Positions 10,599 through 22,067 of a stretch of 64,000 nucleotides of DNA are shown here, piece by piece (the stretch's first letter is position 1; each line of letters opens with the position of its first letter). The notes below the pieces were generated by a model that worked only from the letters and a program-made list of their open reading frames with translations, was not told the DNA's origin and did not search any database. This DNA is from Ancylostoma caninum (taxonomy: Eukaryota; Nematoda; Chromadorea; Rhabditida; Ancylostomatidae), in NCBI GenBank assembly GCA_037903475.1, contig JBAJFG010000059.1, positions 1 through 64,000 of the forward strand. Reading direction: 5' to 3'. Position numbers and translations under genes: made by a program.

Positions 10599-11813
10599 GT
10601 TCGCATTTGGACGAGAAACAGTCGAAGTAATGATGTTGTTGTGTTTTGATCTGTTACGATGCTTGCGCCCTCAGTTCTACAAGATACGATGCATTTGTAC
10701 AGAACTTTCTCGATGTAGCGAGAGAATTTAGGCCAACTCTTTGCCTTCGTTCATTACCTCAACAAATGCTGCTGTTTGAACTATTAACATTAGATGTGAA
10801 GAGAAGTGTGGTGGTGTTTAGCAAGTGGAATAGCAACAAAGATTATTAGGAGGACCGCACCTTTGTGAGATAAATCTCATGATCAATGGAAAGTATGAAA
10901 GATATGCATAATACTTAGTTATAACCTCAGACATCCTCCATTCAGCTGCGATTCGGTCTCCAGCATCGCTGCCTTCCTCGGGATATTTGCCATTCGTTTC
11001 TCATTAGGCATATATAAGTGGTAGCCTTCGCTTTCGACAACTTTTGTGAGGGCTAGGATTCATAATTGTGATCCCTTAGATGCATACTAGCTGGTCAATC
11101 CGTGCAAGAAATCGCTCATTTTGTTATCACGTGGCATATCCGTTTCATTATAATGACGGGTGCAGCAAATCCCTCTTTTCATCGTCCTCCATTTAGATCA
11201 CTACTGTAATCGTCACAAGACGATGGTAAACGCAAGGTACCATGTGAAATATTTCACCTTCATTCTCATAGATAGATGCCCTGTGAGACCTTTTTTAGCT
11301 TTTAACAGTGGGTTACAATACACTGTTAAATGACAATATGAATATCAATAACTGCTGCAGTCTTTGCAACCCCACTGTCACAAAAACACAAAATAATATC
11401 TTTCTTTAATCTTTAATACTTTTCAATGAAGAAATAGTATTGACTATTCGATTCATTCCGAGCAGGTCTTCTTAATCACATGCACATGCAGTCTTGAGAT
11501 AATTTTTGCTTATTCCTTTAATCCCAGCATTCGATCAATCCATCCAACGTTGTGTAGTGCGAAGATGCAGCGGGAGTGGGAAGCTTGCCATGAAGTGGAA
11601 TTACACTTAATTTTCTTTCAATTCCACTACTTTTGCAACTAACCTTCCAATATTATGTTGACTTGAAGCTAAACGGAGCAGATCTACCCTATTTTGAGGA
11701 ATTCCAATTTTTGACGAATTTGTTTGGTGGAGCATGTCACTGCTGTAGATGTATTGAGCTTCTATAGGAAACCCATGTAAGTCTGGAACGATTCGCACTT
11801 TACGCGCTACCTA
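10599..11813. other. No supportable gene
   Basis: No domain-bearing frame, terminal repeat or RNA gene was recognised in this interval. Confidence 0.45.
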
Positions 11814-12340
11814 CAGGGTGGGCCATAAATACGGTAACAACGCTCGTTTCTCTGAAAAAAAGTTGTTTTGCCTCGTGGTTAAACTCAGTTGGGATGCCCT
11901 TTCGTAACGTTTTACAAGAGCAGTGATCCGGCTCACAACTCATTTTTGATTCAGGACTCAGTCAAAGATATATTTTAGGTCCTGTTGGTTTCGTCAATTG
12001 ACCACCCATTTGCATGGGTCTCAATCAGTAGATTTAATAGGCTTTGGTGAAACGTGAAACCAGCGCTTGGTCATAACCTCTCCAGAAATTGGATTAGTTG
12101 AGCAAGTACTCTAAGTATTGTTCGCTGAGCTGAACCAACACCACTTGCGCGCCGCGGTCAACGACTTCGCTCAGCATGTTGGAGCCTCTATCGGAACTGA
12201 AAGGGGATAATCCGAGGTGCAGGGTTGCCTTATGTTAGATCTGACCTGATAAACATAGATCCTACAACTATGTTTAAGTTGCATATAAATGCTTTTTCTG
12301 CATACACTTTTCTGTGTTACCGTATTTGTGGCCCACCCTG
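11814..12340. mobile_element. MITE with CAGGGTGGGCCA termini
   Basis: The left end CAGGGTGGGCCATAAATACG and the reverse complement of the right end (CAGGGTGGGCCACAAATACG) match at 19 of 20, and the match continues a few bases. TA precedes the left end; the right flank reads GC, so the duplication is lost or the end is eroded. The 527 bp have no transposase. Such ends fit Tc1/mariner-type MITEs. Confidence 0.75.
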
Positions 12341-12430
12341 GCCAGAAATCTCGAGGCACTTCGAGACAGATACAGTTAACTTCTGAGACAAGCTGTAGCT
12401 CTACCAGAAAAAAAAACGGCAGAAGAAAAA

Positions 12431-12500
12431 ACATAATGTGCCCCATCAAGAAGTACAGCTGGGTTACATAATGTGCCCCATCAAGAAGTACAGCTGGGTT
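12431..12500 (+). repeat. Perfect 35-bp tandem duplication
   Basis: ACATAATGTGCCCCATCAAG and the following 15 bases occur twice without a mismatch (12431-12465, 12466-12500), implying a very recent duplication or an assembly effect. Confidence 0.9.
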
Positions 12501-13209
12501 GAGGCTGCCTTCCCTTCTTAACAGGAGCTGCAGTACGTGCATACATGTGTCTTGCCCCTAGGAGTTACGTAGACTCCATGGAAGTGGACTCCGGAAAGGC
12601 ACTGCAGCAACGGAGCTCATGAAACCAGACAAATTGATGAAGAGCACATCTTGTCTCGAGAGTTCTTTGAGAAATACAATACGTACAAGTGTAAAAGCAT
12701 GAAATGTGGACTTTTTCAGCCGAGGAAATGACGGTCATTTCAAGGAAAGTGGGAAAATTCTGTATCTGTCGTTTTGTAAAATTATGGATTTATTTCCTAG
12801 GGGAAAAATAAAATCCACTCATACGCTTTAATCACCAAGGCATTTTTGCATGGAAAACAAAGTGTTTCCCAGCAAGGGCACTCTTTGCTGACAGGAACAA
12901 CTAGCTGCTATGGTAGAGTTGAGCCACGGGTAACACTTTCCAACCTAGTAAATACTACCTTGGGTTTCAAAATGCATATGTGTCCTCTGGCCATGGTTCA
13001 AACACACATACTTATTGCGGGAACATACTGCCCTTTCATTAGGTTGCCGGAAAACTTTCCTGCCACCTGGTTTAGTATCTTGTATCTTATCATTATTTTG
13101 GAACTTTCCATCCAGTGTCGATATAAAGGTTGGTCAATAGCCTACTTACATCTAATTTTTCTTCGCATTCCGTTGCGGTTATGGCTACTTGACTCTAAGT
13201 AAGTTCGAC

Positions 13210-13839
13210 CGCTTCTGCTTCACGAATTCAGAGAACATAGTAACGCAAGCGATGCAACGAAGAATATATGAGATGCAATAGGCGCCTCGATTGTCTCTTA
13301 CGGTGGGGCGAAAGCTTGGTTTCGCAAGTTCAAAAACGGCGACTTCGACTTCGGTGACAAACGAATGTCTGGTAGGCCGACCGTAGTGGATGACGAGCGC
13401 CTTCTAAAGCTGTTTGAAGAGGATCCACGGCGTGATACCTGCAGCCGGTGAGGAATTCCAATACCATCACGATACTATAGCTGCCCATCTGCATCGCCTC
13501 GGAAAGACATCAAAGTTCGGCGTATTGATACCTCATGATGTGAAAAGGCACCAGCTTCACGTGCGGAGGGATGCATGCATTAACTTTCTATCATTTCGAC
13601 AAACTTTCGCCTGGCTCGACAATCTAGTCGCCGGTACGAGAAGTGGGTGATCTACGTGAACCACTAGCAGAAGCGCCATTAGCTCGGACGTGGAGATCCT
13701 GGGGTTCCAACACCAAAAGCAAAATTCCGTCCCCAGAAGCTAATGCTTAGCGTTTGGTGGAATTGCGAGAGGATCATTCATTGGGAACTACTACTACTAC
13801 CGAATTTCACTGTTCCAGCGGAACTCTACTGCAGACAAT
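13210..13839 (+). pseudogene. mariner transposase remnant, third subfamily
   Basis: Pieces run in order: GGAKAWFRKFKNGDFDFGDK with SGRPTVVDDERLL (13290-13440), DTIAAHLHRLGKTSKFG, RDACINFLSFRQTFAWLDNL, and SVWWNCERIIHWELL to AELYCRQ (13743-13835). Stops occur near 13270 and 13660. At about 13633 a single missing base breaks the GDE motif, precisely the first catalytic Asp codon. The gene is cut off at 13840 by a terminus of the CTCAGAC element family, so the C-terminal catalytic part is missing. Confidence 0.82.
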
Positions 13840-14020
13840 CTCAGACATTCGAGCAGCTCTGGTCTCGGTGGGCGAGGCCTGTCACGCCCACCGACTGCCC
13901 CCTGCAGCACATAATCAATTGGATTGCCAAGAGCAGCAATGCTGAAATAGGCTTGCAATTTTGCAGTCGCTATTGATATAGTGCTGCGGACGCGAAAAAT
14001 CGGCCAAAAACTGGTGCTAC
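13840..14020 (-). mobile_element. Terminus of a CTCAGAC-family element inside mariner
   Basis: From 13840 the sequence starts CTCAGACATTCGAGCAGC and resembles the reverse complement of the right ends at 21381 and 25351, including the GGCGAGG block. The element would therefore lie to the right with its gene on the plus strand. The other end was not found. Confidence 0.6.
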
Positions 14021-14045
14021 GCAATCAATAGTGCTGGAAATCAGT

Positions 14046-14099
14046 GGCAGTATGGTGATATTGTATTCCAAGAGGGGAAGACGATATCACGATACTGCC
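14046..14099. repeat. 19-bp-arm hairpin
   Basis: GGCAGTATGGTGATATTGT (14046-14064) pairs with 14081-14099 with two mismatches over a 16-nt loop. It lies within the CTCAGAC-type fragment, 5' of the exons described next. Confidence 0.7.
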
Positions 14100-14312
14100 G
14101 ATTTCAAATCTGAGTCGTCGCGGGCACTTCGAAAATGCCGCGTGCGTCCGCAAGAGGCTCGCCATTTTCGAAATTCGCTTCACCATTTTTCGTTTTCTCT
14201 TGTGTTTCGTGTCTCTCTTCGTCGTGTTCTTGTTGTTTCCGTTTCCTTCGTGTTCTTTTCGATTATACTATCTTGATTGCTTGCTTTGCTTAAATGTAAC
14301 CGTTTTTCAAGC

Positions 14313-15969
14313 ATGCGACTAACTGGAGAGGCCAGGTTCACGGACGTTTTCGACATTGAAGTGGTCGGGGACCGAACTCGCGCACTGGACATCATCATCA
14401 ACATGAAGAACAACCCCAAACTAGAGGTAAGGATGCTTTGAAAGTTTTCATCTATGGAGTTTTTGCGTACTCCGTTCAGAACATCGTAAACCAACGACGT
14501 TCACGTCGCTTTTCTCTTATGTTTTGTCCTCTGTCTTTTCTTTTTATGTCCTCATCTCTCTCCTTCTTTCTTCATTTTTCTCTTCTGCAGTTTTTTAATA
14601 TATAGATTGGTGGAGTTTTTGCGTATTCCATCCTGATCATCGTGAACCAACGATGTTCACTCTTTTTCTGTTCTGTTTGGTCTTCATTCTTTTCTCTTGT
14701 GCACTCATATCTCTTCTTCTCAAGCTTCCATTTCATTATCTTGTACAATATTTCGATGATTTGTTCAGAGTAATTTGTGGAACTACCCACAGTAGATCCG
14801 TGAGTCGAAAATAGGCATGTTTTTCCTATTATTCTTCGTTTCTTAATGTTTGGATCATTTTCTCCTTCGCATTCGTGACCTTACGCCTTCGGTATGATGT
14901 GCCACATGAGACGCATGCGGTCCCTCGTGTGCGCGTTTGTGCTCAACCAGTTGAGCACTTTGTCGCGAACGTGCTAGATCTTTTTCTTGGGTCCTTGCAC
15001 GTTTTGTGTATATTATATGTGTATATGACATCCTTATGCTTCCAGCGACTTCCCAGCAAGCCAGTCATTTTGTGGAGACAGCGAATGTCTCCTGCAATTG
15101 TGCGATCTCCATAAATAATTGTAACGCGCCTCGGGCCTCGTGTAGAACTTCCCCGATTGGTTTATAGTTAACCTGAAAAGGACAAAAGGCCTAGGAAGGA
15201 CATCCACAATGTCTAGATCCGTCCGCAGTTGGAGGTTATTTTGAAGGGGTCTCCGGAAGAGTTTGTTGAGGTCCATACTCACGTACTCGAGCCGTGCGGC
15301 GGTCTGCAATGACTGTGTGAGCATCTGCAGCCCGCGGTGGCGGCGAAAGCTCTCACGGTCCGAGTCTATGTAGAGATCTCCACATCATGCGCGATTTGAT
15401 CCCATCTCGCAATTAGTTTGGTTTTTATCGTTTCTAGAATGGAATCCGATCAGGCCGAACTCGTATTTTCCTCAGTATTGAGGAGATATAGAAAGCCCTG
15501 CTCAGTTCTTGTAGAACGGAGCCATGCCTACAGGTCTGCTTTTAGCTCCGAAGCTTGGCCCATTTACCTGCGACCGACTCGCGAGTCTACCTATCAAAGA
15601 GAAAAACAGTCCTGAAAACAGTACCTTGGCAGCGGCCATGAGCGCTCAACTTGGATGTCTTAATCTTGTTTTTTTTTCTTGTTTGTTGATTCACTGTCTT
15701 CCTTGTTTTCACTTTTGTCATCTCGTTTTGTCGTAGTTTTACCGGGTTTTCGAGTACCATTCATTCCATCTTGAAGGGCGGATGTGATAAAAAACGCTGG
15801 TCGGCTCCCGAAGCCAGTGAGTTCTTTGTTATAAGGAAGGGAAAGAAACCAACCAGACTCTTAAGTTTTCAGAAACGACGGCACTTCATCCCGAACACGT
15901 CTAATCAAATAGTGGTCGACGGGATCAACGAGCAAATGGACCAACTTCCAACACTTCGACTAGACCTTT
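14313..15969 (+). CDS. Exons of a diverged CTCAGAC-element gene (tentative)
   Basis: Three plus-strand segments look coding. A first exon at 14313-14427 starts MRLTGEARFTDV and ends at a GTAAGG donor. A segment near 15520-15600 contains SSEAWPIYLRPT. A last segment near 15771-15969 contains RRHFIPNTSNQIVV and DQLPTLRLDL before a stop. EAWPIYL also occurs in the gene at 22068-24827, and the position about 470 bp inside a CTCAGAC terminus mirrors that gene. Joining exons were not established. A minus-strand open stretch at 15034-15324 is unexplained. Product unknown; possibly transposon-encoded and decayed. Confidence 0.3.
14456..14660 (+). repeat. Diverged direct duplication
   Basis: A block beginning TGGAGTTTTTGCGTA and containing CATCGT-AACCAACGA-GTTCAC is present at about 14456-14505 and again at about 14611-14660, each followed by a T-rich tract. 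Confidence 0.65.
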
Positions 15970-15999
15970 AATCCGCTAAGCATGAGTGGAGGCCACGTA

Positions 16000-17368
16000 C
16001 GTTTCATTTGAATTCGACAGCTGCTTCAATCTGTGTCTTCTTTGCTACATTTTCTTGATATCTGGTGTTTTTCTATAATATGAATTCCACTCGTTACTGC
16101 CGCGTTACTGCAACACGGTTTTTTTGCTGTTCCCACTACTCTCGTTTTTTGCATGGGAGATGCAAATGTTTAGTGACACACATGGTTGCCGTTTGCGGCA
16201 CCGCCCGCCGCATTTTCTTCATTATTCTCGATTGCGACGCTCTCTATCATGTCCGAAATGCGGATAGATTTTTTGAGTATGAAGCTGTTTTTGAAATTGT
16301 CTAGCCATTTCGAATGCCTGGCCACTTTGCTTTTTTTAAATCGATGCTGAATCTCCAAAATTTTGCCGATCTCGTCTCGTGTTTCTAAACAAAGTAGCTG
16401 TCATCTCCTGCCTCATCAAAATTGGTTCCTTCCACTATTCTTTACCTCACTGAGCATATACTCATTTTCGATTGCTGGAGTAAAATGTTACTGATTCGAC
16501 GCAACACATCGATAATTTTTCCGATCTTTCCTATTTTGAATACATCTCCGTTTTGTGATCTCTACCCCAACTCCAATTGCTTTCCGGAATCTCGCCTCTC
16601 CAACCCACTTAGCCGCAACCTCCGCTACCAATTTTTGGTTTTCCGCCAGAAAAAACTCTGACTATTCTTAATGATCTACACTAATATCGAGTTTAATCGC
16701 GCCTTCATGTTTTGGAAATTATTTTGCTCACTGTACCCGATTCTGAGATTTTCTTATCTAAAATTAACTCAATTACGTGCCTTCGCTGACAACCTAGCTC
16801 ACCGACATAACTCTCGGCATATTGAACGTTTTTTATATGTTCCCCTATATTGGCGGTACCACGTCTTTTCTGACTCTAACTACTCGTATGCCTCGCTTTA
16901 GTACTACTAAGTTCCACTCAATTCTCGTCGCTCACCTAATCTATTCTTTGTCCTCACGTTGCCGTTTTATTCTCCTGTATATTTTATTTCATTTGAATGA
17001 AGCCGTTATGTTTATTTTTTCATGTACAATGCCTAGATTATGTAAGTGTTGGAACTTTCACGTAAGTTTTTTTTTCAGTAGACGGTATATTACTTCTGTG
17101 TATTTAACAAAAAAACTCTTGAAGGTTCACGTGAATTTTCCAACACCACGTAACTGTTTTTCCATGTATATGCCTTAAATTTGAAGTTTATGGTTTCCGT
17201 TAGGTGTTAAAATTCCACTCAAAGCCATTCCATGTTGTGATTGTTTTTCGCTTTTCAGGCTTAAAACTTAATTCTTACATACTCGCTGATCTAGGCTTCG
17301 AGTAAACTTTCGGCACTTGCTCAAGTCTTTTATGTAGTTTGTGCCTTGTTTTCTAAGCATCTAATGTA
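16000..17368. other. T-rich sequence, no gene supported
   Basis: Open stretches are present but none carries a recognisable motif, signal peptide plus splice donor, or repeat terminus. Confidence 0.45.
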
Positions 17369-17969
17369 CAGGGTGGTCCAAAATTACGGAGACACGCTGA
17401 AAGGTCCATATCTAGTGTTGGAAAACGAGTTGACAATTTTGTTTCCAATACGATATTTTTCACTCTACATTGAACAAAATCTACCATCATATCTCACGAT
17501 TTCTCCTACCACCGGCGAGAAAACACATGAAGAATTCGAACTAGTCGCCTGCTTTGGCGCGGAAGTGCAGTTTTCCTAGATAATCTGCCCTTTCTAAAAA
17601 CGTTTGCTTTGAGGATTAAACAATTTTTATGAGGGTGAAGTCAGTTTTTGTCCTCGAATGAATATCATAACGAGAAATCTGCTGAATGAGTACTGAAAAT
17701 AAGATTTATAAGGAAGCGGACATCACTTTCTGTGCGAAAACAGAGTAAAAACGCGATTTAGGGGTGTTTCTGGTTCTTTTTTCACTGTTTAGGGAGGGGC
17801 TGGAACTTATTAGGCTCATCAACTACCAACCCCAAAGTTCTGAGACGTATTTCTCTCATAATACATTTAATGATGGTGATTAGAAAAGATTGGATGCAAA
17901 ACGCCAAAACTCGAGATAAGTCGAAAAACGCGCATCGCGCCGTTGTCTCGGTAATTTTGGAACACCCTG
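17369..17969. mobile_element. MITE with CAGGGTGKTCCAAAATTA termini
   Basis: The ends CAGGGTGGTCCAAAATTACG and the reverse-complemented right end CAGGGTGTTCCAAAATTACC differ at two bases, and GAGACA follows in both. TA flanks both sides (17367-17368, 17970-17971). The 601 bp are non-coding. It resembles other Tc1/mariner-type MITEs and is distinct from the one at 11814. Confidence 0.85.
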
Positions 17970-18839
17970 TAATCACGTTTATGCAATGTTTTCGTCAATC
18001 GTGACATTTCTGAATATTTTTGAAATCATAAACTTCACGTAAGTTTTAGACTATGACGTGCTTTACACCTCTTCAGAAGTGCATATTATGTGTTTTCTAT
18101 GAGTTTTTAGTCATTAGCTCATATTTCCATGTTGAATACTGTTTTTCCTTGAATTAATAAATTTTGTGATTTTCCTGAGTAGACCATCGCGGTGACGAGT
18201 CGAAAGCCGCGGGTCCGCTCTGGCTATTCTGGCCCTACTGTGCTGCTCCAGTTACTCAGACAATCGAGCAGCTCTAGCCGACAACAACAGCAATTCTATG
18301 CGTGTGGCTCTTCGAGTAGAGCTGCTGTGTTGGAGAGACAACAGCAGCTCTTTTCAAATGGTCCCCCAACTATCATGCCATCGTCACCCTACAACACCTT
18401 ATTCTCGAAGGGTTTGTCGCCCTAAAATGCTGGCATAGCACCCCGACAAAGGACTGTTGCACGGCTATTATCGGGCTTGTGAGCCCAACGGTGCTCAAAA
18501 GCCCCACAATCCCCCTAAAACAGACGGGGAGGGAGGGGGGACCTTCTTAAGTAAATTCAACGCACGAAACCACAGTATTCGAAATGAAAATTTCATTGTC
18601 GCTTCTAGATTCAGAATAGATTCAATAATGAGGTAAATGGGTTAACGAGGTAAATAGTCATACATGTTCTTAACATAACAAGAACACTAACGTAAACGGA
18701 ATAAGTTCAACAATATTAGCCCATAATTTCATTATGGGCTGATATCTTTAAACTTAGTCCGCTCACTTTTTTTCATTTGTTAAAAGAAATTTTTACAATT
18801 GCTTCAAAATGCAGAACAGTTTCGATTACTAGGTAAATA

Positions 18840-20330
18840 CAGTCGCGGACATAAGTATTGCAACAAATCGTCTTCTGCCCGTAATTTCTTTCAGTGCAGA
18901 ACTGAGCAACTCTAATTTTCATCTGTTTTGTAGGTATGCGTAGAGTACTGGTGCGAATAAATGCGACTTAAATTCGTGCATGAATTTCTATGGAAGAACT
19001 TTTTCTCTTTCATAGAAATCGAAATTTTGGGTCCAACATTGTCGACAACGGCCTACAAGGAAATGTTTACAACTAGAGTCTTAACGTTAATTAGATTTAT
19101 TACATTAGTCTCGAACCAGTCTCACTCCAAAATGCATGTTGTCACAGGACTCATTCATATCTGTCGGCTTTGAATATGATTGGTTTGTCGGTAGCCCTCT
19201 GCCACAATTTCTGGCATTGTAACTCATTATTTCATGTCTGTTATGAGGTAAGCATTTCTCCTCACGATACTGCTGATCTATCTAAAGATGCGTTTCTCCA
19301 TTGCGATCTCTATCCCTCTTGGTGAGTGGAGACAACCCATCTGGTTTTGGTAGAGTCAGTAGAGCACATTGTCGGAAGTGTGGCTTGGATTCTTGCGTTA
19401 CTGGGGAAAAACGATTTCCTCCTACGGTATTGTAAATAAAGAAGAGACAAGTTCTCTAGAATGTTAGCGCAGACAGTGAGGCTTAAAAGTATCTGATTTC
19501 GGAGAGTCAGAAAGTTAATCAACACATACTGAAGTGTAATGAAGTACGCTGTCGTCAGAGGGGTGGAGTATACCACTTTACTCTTATGGAAGCACGGCAA
19601 TTCTGTTCAATTTCAATAAAGTGAGGAACGTTTGCAGAGCATGTTGCTTCAAACACTATGAGAAAAATCCATTGCTGAGCAAGGTGGTTTACAGGATATT
19701 GCTAACTACTGCTAACGCTCAACAGCTTCTGCATCTAGAGTGGTTTTTTGATTGAGATTAATTCTTTGAGCAAAACAAAAATCCCAACAATATTTTTGGC
19801 AATGTGCACTATTAGCTCCAACAAAACTAGCTGGGTCACCTCCACTATCCAAAAGGAATAGAAATATATCGTAATGGAGATGAACATCTTTAGATAGAGC
19901 AGAAGTAGCATAAGGAGCAATTCTGATCATGGAGTAGGTGTGAAATAATAAGTTATAATGGCAGGAATTATGTCGGAGGATTACCAACACACTGGTCATA
20001 AAGGCTGGCAGATATGAGTGAATTCTGTTCTAACATGCATTTTCGAGTGAAACTGCGTCAAAAATAATGTAGTAAATCCAGTTGAGGTCGAGACCCCATT
20101 TGTAAACTTTTCCTTGTAGGTGGTTGTCAACAACGTTGAACCCCAAATTTCGACTTCACTGGATAACAAACTTCTCCCAGAGAAATTCATGCACGAAATG
20201 AAGTCGCATCTATTCGCGCCAGTACTACATGCGTATCTGCGGAACGTACAAAATTTAGAGCAGCCCAACTCTGCATTGAAAAAAGCTACGGGCAGAAGAC
20301 GACTTGTTGCAATACTTATGTCCGCGACTG
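18840..20330. mobile_element. Tc1-like element with about 330-bp inverted repeats
   Basis: The outer 45 bp (CAGTCGCGGACATAAGTATT at both ends) are nearly identical in inverted orientation, with TA outside each end (18838-18839, 20331-20332). Similarity then continues inward, with gaps, over about 18840-19172 against 20004-20330. The centre has no transposase frame. CAGTC-type ends with TA duplication are typical of Tc1 relatives; the long arms make it foldback-like. Confidence 0.88.
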
Positions 20331-20608
20331 TAGATGCATGAGGTGAACCGTAAAACAAGTTCTTCAATATAACAAGTTTAACAATATTAGCCCACAATGA
20401 AATTGTGGGCGAATATTGTTAAAAGCCCATAACGGAATTTTTACTATTGCCTCTAAATGGAGAATAGATTCAGTGATGAGGTGAATAGGTAAATGACACA
20501 AATAGTGAAGCAAGCTCTTCGAACACAACAAGAAAAAAAGTGAACGCAACATGTTCAACAATAATAGCCCAAAGTTCATACTGGGGAAGTCAACTCCTAT
20601 TTGGCAGG

Positions 20609-20858
20609 TCACTCGATGTCGTTTTGGGGCTCGTCGGCGGTCCTTCCCTCAACAAAAACGTGCCGGTAACGGCGCCAGACTCGCTGAAAGAAGCGGATAC
20701 CGGAACCAAAGGAGCTCACTCAATGTGAACGCCATTTCAGATATGAGAAATTAAAATATCTATGAGCATACCTTGAATGGCTGACTGCTGCGAGCACTTG
20801 AACGCGGAAGCCCAACGAATGGAGCCGCCTTCGAGATACGGCGTGCTCCCTCATTCAT
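20609..20858 (-). pseudogene. Collapsed copy of the 13-exon gene
   Basis: The first exon (20772-20858, starting MNEGARR) has lost 7 nt relative to copy 2. The next exon fuses the start of copy-2 exon 2 directly to the end of copy-2 exon 13, with the junction near 20660. The fused frame stops early. All other exons are absent. It records the internal deletion that produced copy 1. Confidence 0.8.
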
Positions 20859-21381
20859 CGCGTCCACTGGTGATCTCTTTCTGAAAGTAAACGAGTTGCA
20901 TAGTGGTAGTGAACATAAATCAATGAGATAACGAAATTCAGAGAACGGCGCGAAACGTTTAAATATTCACAGTATAAAGTGTAAGCGACAAGAATAAACG
21001 AATGAACGAGGACAGAGGTAAGAAGGAATGGGGAAGAATAAGGAGGAAACGATATACCACAAAGGTTGGAACAAAAAAAGACTTTTCCAGCGAGTGAAAA
21101 CTCACGCGAGGCCCCATACCCGCGCTGGCTCGAATTTCGAAAATCTGGTTGCCCGCGATCTCACAGCACTTTGCGAGCACTTGCGCTCTTGTCCGAGCCT
21201 AGAGCTGCTGAATTGCCATCGATTTTCCGTTCACAGCCCAAGGGCAGGTCTGCTGCGCCTTTTAGCAGCACTAAGCAGCACTGCTGTCCTCGGCAGGAGA
21301 GCTGATATTGTCAGGAAGGGGAGGAGCGATGAGCGGGACAGACCTCGCCCTCCGAGGCTAGAGCTGCTCGAATGTCTGAGT

Positions 21382-21640
21382 AGGTCCGCGGGTCCGGTAG
21401 GGGCCCGCGGACCTCAGGAGGAGCACCTAGCGAGCGATAATATCAGTACTATGGGGCTAGAAAGGTCATTTCGGACCCAAATTTGCGGCACCTAGGGGGC
21501 TACATTTTCAGTACACCAGGGCTAGAAGGCCAAAATTAGCAGCACCTCAGGGGCCACAATATCAGGACAATCCTGCTAAAGGGCTGCAAATTTCAGCATT
21601 AGTAGGGCGACGATACTGGCAGTAATAGGGCGCGCTGATT
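21382..21640. repeat. Degenerate tandem repeat between the two CTCAGAC elements
   Basis: Recurrent TATCAG/TTTCAG, GGGCTAGAA and GCACC blocks about 55-70 bp apart suggest three to four worn units. No coding. Confidence 0.5.
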
Positions 21641-22067
21641 CTCAGACGATCGATCAGTTCTAGCCGACGACTACAGCAATTCTATGCGCGTGACACTTCG
21701 AGTAGAGCCGCTGTTTTGGAGAGACAACAGCAGCTGTTTTCAAATGGTCCCCCAACTGTCATGCCATCATCGCCCTATAACACCGTGTCCTCGAATGTTT
21801 TGTCGCCCTAAAATGCTGGCATAGCACCCCGACAATGGACTGTTGCACGGCTATTATCGGGCTCGTGAGCTCAACGGTGCTCAAAAGCCCCACAATCCCC
21901 CTAGAACAGACGGGGAGGGGGGACTTTCTTAAGTGAATTCAACACACGAAACCACAGAACTCGTAATAAAATTTTATTATCGCTTCTAGATTCAGAATAG
22001 CTTCAATAATGAGGTAAATGGATTAATGAGGTAAATAGTCATTCATGTTCAACTCCTATTTGGCAGG

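Larger units (their letters stand above)
18255..21381 (-). mobile_element. CTCAGAC-family element, copy 1, gene deleted
   Basis: The left end CTCAGACAATCGAGCAGC and the reverse-complemented right end CTCAGACATTCGAGCAGC are inverted repeats. Both flanks match copy 2 (21641-25351) along their length: 18255-18660 matches 21641-22050, and 20578-21381 matches 22046-22110 plus 24618-25351. About 2.5 kb of internal coding sequence is missing relative to copy 2. The element also holds a nested Tc1-like insertion (18840-20330) and a partial internal duplication of about 200 bp around it. It is a deletion derivative of the type that depends on a full copy for movement. Confidence 0.85.
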
